From Chamaecyparis obtusa (lineage: Eukaryota > Streptophyta > Pinopsida > Cupressales > Cupressaceae), in assembly GCA_027943335.1 (NCBI GenBank), contig BSBK01001302.1, positions 1,003,501 to 1,067,500 of the forward strand: DNA of 64,000 nucleotides, read 5' to 3'. A model generated the notes under the pieces. It was given only the letters and a program-made list of their open reading frames with translations. It did no database searches and was not told the origin of the DNA. Each line of letters begins with the position of its first letter. Positions within the stretch are counted from its first letter, which is position 1. This document shows positions 34,098-46,389 of the stretch, one piece after another. Both the position numbers and the translations under genes were made by a program.

Positions 34098-34109
34098 TGG
34101 TATCAGAGC
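34098..34109 (+). other. T9 primer-binding site (tRNA-Met)
   Basis: TGGTATCAGAGC is exact, two bases after the LTR. Confidence 0.95.
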
Positions 34110-34161
34110 ATAGTGGTTGCTTGGAATAGAGTTTTAAGGACTTCAGCATAAAGATAACAAA

Positions 34162-35019
34162 ATGTATAAGAGGGATGTGCCAAAGCTGAACAAGGACAAC
34201 TTCACAATATGGTAAAGCTGAATGAAACTGCATATATCTAGAATTGGGAATTCTTCCCTCACTCTATTAGAGAATGGCTACATTGTGCCGCCTACTAGAC
34301 CTTTGACTCTTGATCAAATAAGAGATAGGCATGAGCATAATATTACTATGATGGAGATTGTTGCTGCTCTAACAAATGCTGAATTTGAAGATGTCAAAGA
34401 CTATACTACTGCTAAGGATATGTGGGATTAACTTGCTCAATTTTATAGTGGTGATGCACATGTCAAGAGAGCCATAGTAGAATGTTTAAGAGGAAGATAC
34501 GATGATATGAAAATGAAAGAAGGAGAGAACATTGTGCAATATACAAACTGAATAAAGGAGGTAGTTAACACTATCAGAGCATCTGATGGTGTCATTGATG
34601 AAGATACTATGGTAAGAAAAATTCTAAGGACTCTATTGCCTTTTTATGTAATCAAAATTTATGCAATACATGAAATGAGGTCAACACCTAACAATACTCT
34701 CACACTTGACAATCTGATTGGTAAGCTAACAACTTTTGAACTAAAAAACTTTGATAATAGTGTTGTACCATCTGTTGAATCTACTTTTATGTCTTCTCTA
34801 AAGATTGGTAAGTCTAGTAGTAGAAATAATAAGGATGATAGTGATAGCAATACTCATGATGATCTTGATGAGCTCGAACCCCTTATTGCTAGGAGATTAC
34901 CTAAAGGGAAATGTAGATATAGAGGTAAATTACCTTTAGCATGTTTTAATTGCAAGGAAGTTGGTCATATTGCTGCTAGATGTCCAAACAAGAAAGAAGA
35001 TGACCGAAATAAAGACTGA
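34162..35019 (+). pseudogene. gag: Copia Gag (T9)
   Basis: ATG at 34162 starts MYKRDVPKLNKDNFTIW. The frame carries MKLHISRIGNS, IRDRHEHNITMMEIV, AKDMWD, YDDMKMKEGENIVQY, HEMRSTPNNTLTLDNLIGKL, LIARRLPKGK and an intact CCHC knuckle CFNCKEVGHIAARC. Stops interrupt it near 34215, 34222, 34428 and 34549. The same frame continues past the knuckle through a basic region into the protease, so Gag and protease were one polyprotein. Its closest relative in the window is the T3 gag. Confidence 0.92.
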
Positions 35020-38000
35020 TATGGTGAAGGAAGCTAGGGAAGAAGAGGCAAAAGAAGTTACCGACACTACAATAGAGATAACTGAGACAAAAATGATAAA
35101 GGCAAGAAGGTATGCTACATTGCTGAAGAGAATGAATTTGATTCTGATACAGATGATGATGTAGAAGTAGTATTTGTTGTGATGAAGGATGACTCTGAGG
35201 AAGAAGAAAGGTAAGTAGAGACAACACTTATCTCAAAGGTTAGTAAAAATGATACAGGGATCATTGATAGTGGCTGTACACATCACATGACTGGTGATGA
35301 AGGAAAATTTGATTATTTAGAGCAATATAATAGAGGATCTGTAAAGATGGGTAAGGATTTGAGAGAAAGAAGGTAAAGATATTTGATGATGGTGGAAAAC
35401 TTGTTGGGATAGGAGCACAAAAGAAAGGTAACTTGTTTTATCTTGATAACACTGAGTCTGTCTATTTAATGATGAAAGATGAGGATGTATGCTTATGGCA
35501 TAAAAGGTTATGTCATGTAAACTTTGATAACATGATCAAGATAAGTAAGAAGAAAAAGGTTAGAGGTCTTCCTAGCCTAGCAAAGCTAGATTATGTAATG
35601 TGTCATCAATGTCAAAAAGGTAAGATGACAAGATTTAGTTTTAAGAGAAAAGATTATTCAACAAAGAAAATTTTGGAGCTAGTTCACACCGACCTAAGTG
35701 GTCCTATGAGAACATAGAGCACCTATGGAGATAGATATTTCATTTTGTTTGTTGATAACTTTACTAGATTGATGACTGTAATGTTCTTAAAAGAAAAATC
35801 AGAGGCATTTAAAATGTTTAAATGGTATAAAGAAAAAGTAGAGAAAGAAATAGGGAAGAAACTGAAATGCTTAAGATCTGACAGAGGAGGTGAATTTATT
35901 TCTGATGAATTTACTAACTATTGTAATGAGCATGGTATTAAAAGACATGTTTTTCCACCGAGGACACCTCAGAAAAATGGGATTGCTGAAAGGAGGAATA
36001 GATCAATTGTTGATTGTGCAAGGACACTCATTATAGAAAAGAATGTGGCTCAAACATACTAGAGAGAAATAGTCAACATAGCTATTTATGTTCTAAACCA
36101 AGCACAATTGATGAAGGACACAAACAAAACACCTCGTGAGTTATGGTTTGGTCACAAACCTACTCTAAGTTATTTCATAATTTTTGGTAGTAAATGTTTT
36201 ATTTTGAAAGATGAAAGAAATGGAAAGTTTGACTCAAAAGGTGATGAAGGGATATTTCTTGGATATTCCACTAAAAGCAAAGCATATAAGTGTCTAAATA
36301 AAGTGACAAATAAAATGATTGAAAGTACTAATGTCAAGGTTGTTGAGTTTGATGATAAGAATAGTGAAGAGAGCATCAAGGAACCAGAAGACTAAGGTAG
36401 ATTCACTTACATTGAACATCCAGAGTATCTATTGAAGCCGTAGATTGTGACAACCGGTCAATGGGAAACCAACACCGAGGAACAGGAAAGAGAAATTGAC
36501 TATCAGGAAGGACCTACCGAGAAAGAAAATGAACCTAAACAGGATGAACAAGAAAGAAGAGATCAAGTACTGGTAAGGTTTTTCAAAAGACATCATCTTG
36601 AGAACCAAATAATTGGTGACAAGCAAGCTGGCATGCAAACAAGGAGTAAAACAAGACAAGGTACATGCTTAGTTTGTGAATTTGAACCGAAAAATTTTTA
36701 AGTTGCATTGGAGAATGAAGAATGGATAAATGAAATCAATGAAGAAATAGAATAGATAGAGAAAAACAAAACATGGACCTTAGTACCTAGACCTAAGGAT
36801 AAGAATGTTATCGGTACTAAGTGGATCTTTAGAAACAAGCTGAATGAAAATGGAGAGGTTACAAGGAATAAAACCAGACTAGTTTGCAAGGGGTATGCAT
36901 AGGAGGAAGGAATAGATTATGATGAAACCTTTGTACCTGTTTCCAAACTAGAAGGAGTTCAAATGTTACTAGCCTATGCAACATATAAGAAATTTAAGGT
37001 TTATCAAATGGATGTTAAGTCTACATTTCTGAATGGGATACTTGAAGAGGAGGTCTACATAGAACAACCAGAAGGGTTTGTTGATCTAGACAAGAAAGAT
37101 ATGGTATGTAGAATACATAAAGCTTTTTATGGTTTAAAGAAAGCATTGAGAGCCTGGCATGAAAGGGTGCATACTTATTTTTTAAGTATTGGTTTTGTTA
37201 GAACTAGTGAGAACAATAATCTGTATATGAAAGGTGAGTCTGATGATACTATTTTGATTGTTGAGATATTTGTGGATGATATTATATTTGGAGGACAAGA
37301 TCACATATGTAAATCATTTGCTGATGAGATGAGAAAAGAATTTGAAATGTCTATGTTTGGAGAGATTAAGTTCTTTCTAGGATTGTAGGTTATTTAGTAG
37401 AATTATGGGATATTCATCACACAATCCAAGTATATAAAGGAAGTACTAAGAATATTTGGCATGGTAGATGCTAAACTAGTCAAAACACTGATTGTCATAG
37501 GTTGCAAACTGACTAAAGAAGATGAAACTACAGAGGTAAACCAGACACAGTACTGATCTATGACTGGTAAGTTGATGTATGTAGTGCATAGTAGACCTGA
37601 TATAGCACATGATGTGGGGATAGTTGCTAGATTTTTTGAAAATCCTAGGGGGTCACACATGATTGCTACAAAAAGAATCTTAAGATACCTAAAGAAAAGT
37701 GAAGACTATGGATTATGGTATCCTAATGATGGTAAGTTTGAACTTAAAGTCTACACCAACACTAATTGGGCTGGAAATATTGATGATAGAAAGAGTACCA
37801 TTGGAGGAGCATTTTTCTTTGGTGAAAGACTTGTTACTTGGACAAGTAAGAAACAACCTTGCATTTCCTAGTCTACTGCCAAAGCAGAGTATGTTGTTTC
37901 TACTACAAACTATTCAAATATTGTATACATCAAGAAAGTATTGGAAGGTATGAATGAGACAATCATAGAGCCAATGCTTATATACTGTGGTAACACAAGT

Positions 38001-38222
38001 ACAATAAACATTTCAAAGAATCCTATAATGCACTCAAAGACCAAACATATTTCTATTAAGTATCACTACTTAGGAGAACAAGTACAGGAGAAGAAAGTTA
38101 AGTTAGAATATGTTACATCTAAAGAGAAACTTGCAAACATATTTACCAAGCTTCTACCAAAGGATACATTTGAATACTTGAGGACTAGACTTGGGGTTTG
38201 TCCCTTGTCTACCAGTCACTAA
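35020..38222 (+). pseudogene. pol: Copia Pol (T9): protease, integrase, reverse transcriptase, RNase H
   Basis: Protease GIIDSGCTHHMTGD is near 35260, in the gag frame. A frameshift near 35340-35390 plus loss of much of the protease-integrase spacer follows. From 35433 a single frame runs to SHSTOP at 38222: zinc finger LWHKRLCHVNF...CHQCQKGK; integrase core HTDLSGP, LRSDRGGEF and NGIAERRNR with all three DDE residues; reverse transcriptase NVIGTKWIFRNK, YQMDVKSTFLNG and EIFVDDIIFGG; RNase H with TNTNWAG where TDADWAG is expected (both Asp changed to Asn); and the C-terminal KLLPKDTFEYLR. About ten in-frame stops remain, including CAG to TAG (GYA-stop-EEG) and CGA to TGA (QY-stop-SM). Confidence 0.95.
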
Positions 38223-38720
38223 GGTGATTTGGAGGTTGCATCAGCCTAATCTTATCAGAAGATCATACATGTTGATGCAGCAAAGTTCACACTTTGGATT
38301 TTGTCTAAGGTTTTGAAATATTTGAGGAGTTAGATACAGTACATTAACTGGACAACAAAGAGTAACATGGCTACTACAGAGTTGTATGTTTATTTATTTC
38401 TTTGGCATTATTGTCAAAGGGAGAGATAAACAATATGATAACCGAGGAGATACAAGAACATCTATCTAAGGGAGAGACAATCTAAGAAGTCGGAGAGAAT
38501 GTTGAAGATCAGTTGTTGAGAATAGAAGAAGGAATCTAAGAGCTGCAAAGTTCATATTGTAGAAGAAAGTCTGCACTTGCAATGTTGTCATGTAATGTAG
38601 TGATTAAACATATTAAGCTAGGGAGAGCTTGCCAAGATACAGCATATGTTTACAGAGTTTTAGAATACATGTTTGGTATGTGTATGGTACACTTCATATT
38701 TCTTGATTTTCCATCAATGC

Positions 38721-38733
38721 CAAAGGGAGAGAT
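38721..38733 (+). other. T9 polypurine tract
   Basis: CAAAGGGAGAGAT follows CCATCAATGC and directly precedes the 3' LTR. It is a slightly altered form of the AAAGGGGGAGAT seen in T5 and T6. Confidence 0.85.
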
Positions 38734-40225
38734 TGATGAACTACAACTCATTGAGAACATGCTTGAAGAACTTCAAGTGATTAGAGATCACCAAACACTA
38801 AATTGTTATCTAAGATAATTGAATCAATTTTATGTTGTCATTGATGTCAACTAGTTTCGACAGTACTTATCATGGTAGTTGCATATATCTAAACATCTAT
38901 AGAAAAGAGAAGAGAAAGATGAAGAACTAAGATATCTACATTGAGGAAGATGGATATGACAGATGAGGATAAGGAATACTCTTGGTAACTTATTGATGAG
39001 TCTATGACTTTATATTGTTGACTTAATTATGTTGCATTAATCTGTTATGGAGATAGAAGCAAAATGTTACAAAGCAATGTGGTCAATTAATGAAGCATTC
39101 TAGTATACACCGAGTCGTGTTGTGCATACCAAGTGATAGTATCAACTAAGCTTGTGTTCACCAACACATTTCTTTGTTAACTGAGTATGGACAAAACAAC
39201 TAAATGACCAGTTTAGCCAATAAGTTGATGAGCTAGAAAGTACCTCCTAATCAGGATGGAAGATAAATTTTATTACGAGATCAATTACTAAAAAAATTTG
39301 GAGAAGATCTAATGGATAGAATCAAAACATGTTTCTGACATAACTATCAAGGAAGGTTTAAGTGGCAAAATCAACGAACGAGACTAAGTGGCAAAATCTG
39401 GTGGATGAGAAGAAAATGGTTTACTTGTCTATTTAAGAGATTAGGGTTTCATAATGAAACTTATGTTGGAAGAAGGAGACTGCAGAGATATCATGTGAAC
39501 ATTGTTTCATGCTTGCCTGATCAAACTAGTTAAGGAAAACCGGACTGCAAAGATTATCGAGCATCAGAAAGCTATAACCGAGATACAGTAAGTCACTGAA
39601 TATTGTTGAAATAGAATTGATATACTGATCAAAGGATTTGAATGAGCATAATATAGATCTGAACATCTACAATAGAAGTTGTTTTGTAATCAGATCAACT
39701 ATTGTTACAGTTTAACCATTGTAAATAGATAAATCTCTTAACCGAGTGGACTTGAAAGTCTTGTAATGTCATTCATAGAATGTACATTTGTTATCCTGTC
39801 AACCCCATCGTGAATGCTAGTTGGATGATAAATGTTAGTGTTAAATCCTCTAACAAGGTCATACCTTACAGTGTGTTTTGTAACCTTTAATAGAGTTGGC
39901 TCTTCAGTGAGCTCACTTTAGAAGAGTGAACAATTTTTGGGTTACCGGTCCCAAGTGGTTTTTCCCTTTGCAGGGTTTCCACGTTAAATCTTTTTTGTTA
40001 TGTGTTTATTGTGGTGATTGTTTGATTGTCATACTTTACATATTACATATCTGATTTGGTCGGTAATCACTATGAGCAATTAACTAGTAATCAGTAAAAG
40101 CACAAACAGTTTAAGTATTATTATTTACCGAGCTGCAGATTTAGCTGAATTTGTTTTGAAAGCTTTACATTTTGTATTTGGGACTAGGGATAACTGATTC
40201 ACCCCCCCTCTCAGTTATTCTAACA
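38734..40225 (+). repeat. T9 3' LTR
   Basis: It is a direct repeat of the 5' LTR, with an extra 89 bp around 38920-39010. It ends TTCTAACA at 40225, followed by AGTAG. Confidence 0.95.
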
Positions 40226-40230
40226 AGTAG

Positions 40231-40891
40231 TCCCTGATATCAATGTTGATAAGGCAACTCCCATCATTGATCAACTTGCAGCTCTAATCAGCCACATAAA
40301 CTCTCTGGATATAGATGATAAAAAGAGAATTGAAGAGAGAAAAGAGGAAAAGATATAGCTCAAGCTAGCAGAGAGAATTAGCCAGGAAGTGGCAATAAAC
40401 AAGGTCAAACTATCTAATGTAATAACTGAGTTAGATGTTATTATTCAAAGGGTTATTACAATTTTACACAAGCTATGCACTATAGACTCTTTCACTACCA
40501 AGATAAGTGAAAAGATTAACAAATTAGATTAAGATTTAAAAGATAGTTCAAATAGTTTGATAACCAAGCCCAATGTATTTTATGAGCATTATGCTAAGGT
40601 TACACAAATCTAGTAGTTAAGACTAGAACTCAGGAAGGAAGAGGTTAAAATCACAGAACAAGTAACCGAGTTGCAGGCGGAGTTACTACCTCACCTCAAG
40701 GTGATGCAAAAGCATGTGAAAAAGGAAAAGAGTTGGTTTCCACCCCTGAGATTTAAGTTATAAAAAACATTTTTGACATGCATGCACAAGTCGGTTTAGA
40801 GCATATTGCTCTTGAGAATCTCAAAGAGGAATGGGAAAACCTCTTGGCCATTCTACAGAAAATCCATCAGAACATATTTGGAAAATTTTAA
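40231..40891 (+). pseudogene. T5 ORF2, C-terminal part
   Basis: It resumes PDINVDKATPIIDQLAALIS after T9, then helical heptad-like sequence (RIEERKEEK, VTELQAELLPHLKVMQKH), with point stops and a frameshift near 40740. It ends HIALENLKEEWENLLAILQK and a short tail, stopping at 40891. The three parts together make an ORF of roughly 1,200 codons: a globular N-terminus, an acidic and Lys-rich middle and a coiled-coil C-terminus. Confidence 0.6.
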
Positions 40892-41092
40892 GTACATTTT
40901 TTCCATTAATTTCAAAAAAGCATAAAAATATATGTATATATATTCTTGTATGTACTTTACACCGAGAGTATGTGCAAACAGGGAGTTCACACATTTACAC
41001 ATTTTTGGTTTACAAAATTTTTCAAGTCCAAAGTTTATAGTTGGTACACATATACATTTAATGTTTTTGATACTAATGCCAAAGGGGGAGAA
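40892..41092 (+). other. T5 3' non-coding region and polypurine tract
   Basis: About 190 bp of AT-rich sequence, then CTAATGCC and AAAGGGGGAGAA at 41081-41092, directly before the LTR. It is a strong plus-strand priming site. Confidence 0.85.
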
Positions 41093-42359
41093 TGTTACTC
41101 CTAAGAGAATTAAGAGTTTTCATTAGTATCAATCAGTCAAACAATCGGTAAAGGAGACAAGACAGGTCAGTCGGTCAACACTCAAAGCCTAGAGACCGAG
41201 TTGAATAAAAGGAAAAACACTACACTAACCAAATACAGTTTTGACTAAGTACTCATATCGAGCCAGATAATTACCGAATTCCAAGTATAGTAGTTACCGA
41301 GAATTCATATGTACCAAGCGTGAGTTAAATACTGAGTGATGAATGCAATATACACCGAGTGAAATAGGAAATGACATAGCAATTTGGAATGGCACAAACT
41401 ACAAGGCAAATGGTTTACACCAATTAGAAAATAGTTTACCAAGATTGAGATGAAATTAAATGTGGATTTAATCATTTAATAAAGTTGATGATTCCAATGT
41501 AAAGATGATCTAGGTTAATTATTTGAACCATTGATCTTAGGTTTTTTAAGATAGTGTCTAAACCCTAATTAGGTCAAATTAGTTTGATATAAATATTGTA
41601 TAGATGTCATTTTTACAAGTACCACACATGAAGTAGTCGCCATTGGATACATGTGAAGATCAGACAGGGTTAATTTTGAACCATTGACAAAGTATAAATT
41701 TTATCATAAATAGAAGGTTATAGAGCAGTATTTAGAGAAGAGATCAATCACATTGAGGTGATAACAGATAAGTACATAATAGATCTGAAATCAGGTAAGA
41801 TTAGTTGCTATCTATAGATCAATTTTACTATTACTTTTTAATCATTGTAGTAGACCTTAAATATCTTAACAGAGTAGACTTGATAGTATTTTTGTAAAAT
41901 CTCTTAACCGAGTAGACTTGATAGTATTTTTGTAAAATCTCTTAACCGAGTGCACACTTAATTGTGTTGCTAAAATCCTCTAACCAGGTAGATCTAGTTG
42001 ATCATATTGTTACTCCTAACAGAGTAAGATCACCAAAAGTGATCAAATCTTTGTAGCCTTAACTAGAAAAAAATTTAGTACATTGGTGAATCTTTGTGAG
42101 TTCCATCCCCACCGCATATTTTACCTTCTAACAAGGGTTTTTGCAATACCAAAATACATGTGTTATGTGTATGAAGTTTGATGTTTGCATATTTGATTAT
42201 ATTATGCATTTACATTTAAATTATGTTATTGGATGTATGGTGAATGAAAATGATTCAGTCGGTTAATGAATTACATGTTTACAAGGATTCAATTGAAAGT
42301 TTTTAGGGGTACTAATTCACCCCTCCCCTCTTAGTACACACCTTTCCATAAATCCAACA
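41093..42359 (+). repeat. T5 3' LTR
   Basis: The 1267-bp LTR runs TGTTACTCC to CCAACA and is followed by GTCAA. TATAAATA is at 41588-41595. An exact 38-bp tandem duplication (41872-41909, 41910-41947) is absent from the 5' LTR and accounts for the whole length difference. Confidence 0.94.
41872..41947 (+). repeat. Exact 38-bp tandem duplication in T5 3' LTR
   Basis: Two identical units begin GAGTAGACTTGATAG and end CTCTTAACC. Each is one unit of the LTR ladder. Confidence 0.92.
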
Positions 42360-43050
42360 GTCAAAACTCCTTTGCTTAGCCCTCAATGGGGAAAGACAAA
42401 GACCTATGGAAGGAAATGCCTTGAGTTCTTGATGATGAATTCCTTTAATGGATGTTTTGTTGCACTTGGATCTCTTGAATGCACAATAATAGCTTCTCAA
42501 TAACACTTGCATGAAAATCAGATGTGAAAATGAGAAGAGGTCTCCTTTTATAAACATTTCAAGGCTTAGATTCCACAAGGTCAACCTCGATTAAGCATCT
42601 AGGAGAAACAAACCTATATAGGGCCCAAACCCCACTAATTGAAAATTCCTTAGGACAAGGTTGACCCAAGTTAGCCTTGTCCAGACATAATTATTTTAAG
42701 TCAATTCGGGACCTAGGGTTGTTTGCTAAAAGGGAAGTTTAAAAGCTTTATTTGTCAAGAAATCAAGGCAACTTCTGAGATGTGAAATGCATGTAAAAGG
42801 ACCTAAGAGGGAAATGAATTATGGATAGAGGGAAAAATGGGAACTTATGCATAGAAATTGGAGCCAACCTCAAGTTTGAAGAAGGGGGACGACCTATATC
42901 TGAATTTATTATGCATTTAAGTGCAATATAAGGTCCTACCATAATGGACACACTAAAGTGGGCCAAAAATGAGCACAAGTTAACTGCTTACATTTTAGGA
43001 TGGTACAGTTCCCTTTTTTATCTCCTAAAACTAACTACTTGAATTAGAAA
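42360..43050. other. Right flank of T5; possible minus-strand LTR remnant
   Basis: No gene is seen. On the minus strand a TATAAAAG (42545-42552) is followed by purine-rich AAAGGAGACCTCTTCTC-like sequence, the arrangement seen in the T1 LTR promoter, so part of a gypsy LTR is possible. There are no matching ends in the window. Confidence 0.3.
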
Positions 43051-46000
43051 AAGCATAGAAGGGTGTGCTCTGAAATTAAAACTCTATTATTGAATAGGTG
43101 ATGCACCAAATTTGATAACCTTTTTTTCTACCCTAAACTAGCAGTTCTAGACTCAATTAAAGATGATTTGAACAAATGCAACCCAAACTATTAAGAAAGT
43201 ACATAAATATTCACAAGAAGTATTTTTTCTCAGAGATTGTATGAAGGAAACCTGAACTTCACTGCTTTTAAAAACTTCACCAAAATAACACAACTTATAA
43301 ACAACATTACATTAAATTCTTATTCTTATCATTGCATAAGTGAGATACATCTAGAGGTTTCTTGATAAGAAAACACATAAAATATATCAAAAATCCTATC
43401 ATAATTATGAAAATCGGTCAAACTCTAAGAAGGAATATTGCTTTTGTATTGAGCTTGAAGTAAAAACACATTAAAATTAGAATACTTCATGAAAATGAGT
43501 TCAATACAATTTTTTTGCCTTTTCCAAATGCAAAAAACTTAGAAAGAAAGAACTCAAAACTAAAGATTTGAAAGAAATATTTATACAAAAGATTCTCCCA
43601 ACTCTAACTATATGAAGAATTGATCTTGACCTTGGATTTCAACTTGAATGCACTGAAAGAAATCCCTTGAAAGTTGCCCCAATCTAACATCTTTTGCCTT
43701 GAATGTTACTCCAAGATCCATGAATGATCTCTTTAGGTCATGCTAAGAACAAAAGCCCCCCAAAAGAGGGTCAAAACTAAAGTAAAAGAGTTACCTATCG
43801 CATAAAATATATTCCTTAAGTCATTCTCAACCCATATGGAATGCTAAAATGAGGTTTAGCTATTGTATCTACATGAAAAAATCCTTTGTTCATCACTTGA
43901 ACTATTCTTAATCGGTTCATTGTCCTTTATTCTTTGCATTGATTATCTTGATGTATAATATCATTGGCTTGGATGAACTACTCTTTATAACAGTCACCTT
44001 GACCTCGGTTTCTTTTCATCTTCAACACTCATTCCTTGTGGTACATATCAATGAACATTCATTATTCTCATTGCTTTGGATATTAAATAGCACTAATTTT
44101 ATGATCTGATCTTTGAATCGAATCTTTGTCTTTCAATTCTTCAAGGGAAATGTATTGTCATTCCTAAGATTTTGATAGTGTTATCTTCTTTAGGAAAGTG
44201 ACCTTCTATTTCCTTAAATGTCTATCTTCTTTATCCTTTCTTAAATGGGGCATGGTATTGCATTGTTCACTAGTGCTCTTTGACAAAGAATACATCATCA
44301 TCATGATTGAATTTTCATCTATTGGCACTGCTACACAATATCATAAATAGTACTTTGATCTCTATATCATTATCATGATCTTTTTTCATTTTCAAGAACT
44401 CCTTTCCTTTGGAATCAAACCTCTACCCCTGATAATGACTCTTTATTTATGGCAATGGTCATCTCTCATTGGTATTTAATGCTTATGTTGTAGCAACATG
44501 TTTTGACAAATTATAGATATCAATGTTTTTAAGAATCATTTGATCATCTTGTTCAATGCTCTTAAACATGAATACCCTTTGCATGGTGTCTTCATCAAAT
44601 ATTTTACTATCATGAACAACTTCATGGACTATTCATCATGCTTCTGACTGCCTTTGATATCTTATATTACAATTCTACATCATGAAACTTAGAGATCTCT
44701 ACCTTTTAAAAACATTATTTCTATGATTGTCCTCAAAACTAATGACCTTCTATGCCATGTACCATTGCTTTGTGACTATTTGTAATATCACATCTTCAAG
44801 CACTAGGGCCCTCTTTCCTTCATTTCCCACTATGGGTCAGTGTGTATTACTACTCTTTTTGTTGTTAATATCATTTTTTCTAATAGAATATAGGTGTTGT
44901 GCTATAACAACACTTTTACTAATTATAGTGTAAAAATTCAATGTTTATCCATGTTGCTCCTTCATACATGATTGTCATAACATTCTCTTGGACTACTCAT
45001 GATTGATTGTAATAGTTTCCTTGATGTTGATTGCATTAATCACCATGCAAATATGTTTCTTTACCTACAATCACCATCATTGCACATTTCTTGAATATAT
45101 TGTTTCTATAACATAATTACATCTTGTTCATGTCTTCTTTTGTATACTTCATAAATACATTGACTTTTCATTAATGTCTTTGTGTTCCAAGGTATGTTGA
45201 CCTTCATTGAACTTGATTTCTTTGATCAATGTAATGATTTTCACTATTTTATAATAGTCAATGCACCATTGGTTTGATTTCATAAAAATAACTATTACAT
45301 GCATTAGTTATTATTTTGTGTCTTTTTGAAAGAAATGTTTGAACCTTTATTTACTGACCTAACTTTTTCATTGTTTGAACCTTGTCTGATGTTTTGAACT
45401 TATAAAAGAACATTTAAATTGAGATTATTGTGACCTCACATAATTACATCTTTTGAACCTTTCAGAACACTATTTGCAAACTATTCTAGCCTTGAAACTC
45501 GAGTTTTTCCATATGATTAGATGCTCTCTCTATAATATCTATGGTTTTCTATATAAGATTGAACTATTGTTACAATCTTGAATTTTTTATCATTATTCAT
45601 ATCTTCTCTTTACCATGATTTTACATTTCTCTTCCTTGAAAATCCCTACCTTTTCCTTGAAACTTCTATTTCGATAACTTCTTTTTTAATCTTTCTTTCT
45701 TAGCCACCATGGAAGCTTCAGAACTTGGGTACGGGTATGCTTACAGTTTTATCTTGTTCAAATTCAAGTTCAAACTTGAGTTACCTCCCCAAAGTTGAGT
45801 AAATGAAAGAACTTATCTTTATTTTTTCTTTCCACTTAAAAAAGATAGAACTTTTAACCTTGATATTCATAGGGAATGCCTACCTATTTGAACCATTTTT
45901 ACACTTTTCTTAAATTTTAAATAAGAAATAATAGACTTATTACTTCAACTCACTTGAAAACACAAACCAAAGGAATTAGAATGAACTTTGATTACTTTTA

Positions 46001-46389
46001 ACACTTTGAAAACCCTCTAAAACATTTTCAAGAAGATAAATAATCCTATGTGAGCTCTTTTTAACCTAAAAGTGAAAAGTGGTAACAATTCTTCTATTGT
46101 GAAATTATCTTTGAGAAAATCATCCAATAGCACCTTACCAAAATTTTTATTGCCATTGAACTTGCCTTTTATTTTATCTTAAGAACCTATACTTGATCTC
46201 TACTTTTCATTCTTCAGCTTCTCTTCAACATGCAATGCGAAAATAATTGCAAAAATTTGATATATAGCTTACTTGTCACAATTAGGGTTTTACTGCCAAA
46301 CTATCTTGTTAATAATCCATACAAAGCATACACAATTAGCTATAATATATTAGTAATTTTTATGTCATAATTATGACATGCAATGACTT
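43051..46389. other. AT-rich, pyrimidine-rich DNA without recognisable genes
   Basis: About 3.3 kb with many TTTCAT, CTTTG and TCATCA words. All ORFs are short and motif-free. Weak resemblance links 44480-44530 with 44890-44950 (GTTGT-A-CAACA, then AATTATAG, then CAATGTTT), hinting at an old repeat. I cannot assign it. Confidence 0.4.

Larger units (their letters stand above)
32693..40225 (+). mobile_element. T9: structurally complete Ty1/Copia element inside T5 ORF2
   Basis: A 7533-bp element with 5' LTR 32693-34095 (1403 bp), PBS 34098-34109, gag, pol, PPT 38721-38733 and 3' LTR 38734-40225 (1492 bp). The TSD is AGTAG on both sides. The 89-bp LTR length difference is one block in the 3' LTR around 38920-39010 that the 5' LTR lacks. 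Gag and protease are in one frame. Most of Pol (35433-38222) is in another single frame with only point stops. It is the same family as T3. It is the best-preserved copy in the window but cannot encode an intact polyprotein. Confidence 0.96.
15577..42359 (+). mobile_element. T5: outer Copia-like element without pol, carrying two unusual ORFs
   Basis: The LTRs run TGTTACTCC...CCAACA. Target duplications are GTCAA at 15572-15576 and 42360-42364. After removing T6, T7, T8 and T9 the element is about 8.2 kb. The restored 5' LTR is 1229 bp (15577-16451 plus 23551-23904) and the 3' LTR is 1267 bp; the 38-bp difference equals an exact tandem duplication. A tRNA-Met-type PBS (23907-23918) and PPT (41081-41092) place it with Copia elements. 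The interior holds a zinc-knuckle ORF (23969-25201) and a long ORF split into three pieces (26748-40891). I find no protease, integrase, reverse transcriptase or RNase H, so it is non-autonomous. Confidence 0.9.

Noticed and set aside
42312..42584. Minus-strand ORF of 90 codons spanning the right end of T5
   Set aside because: It crosses the LTR/host boundary and has no recognisable motif.
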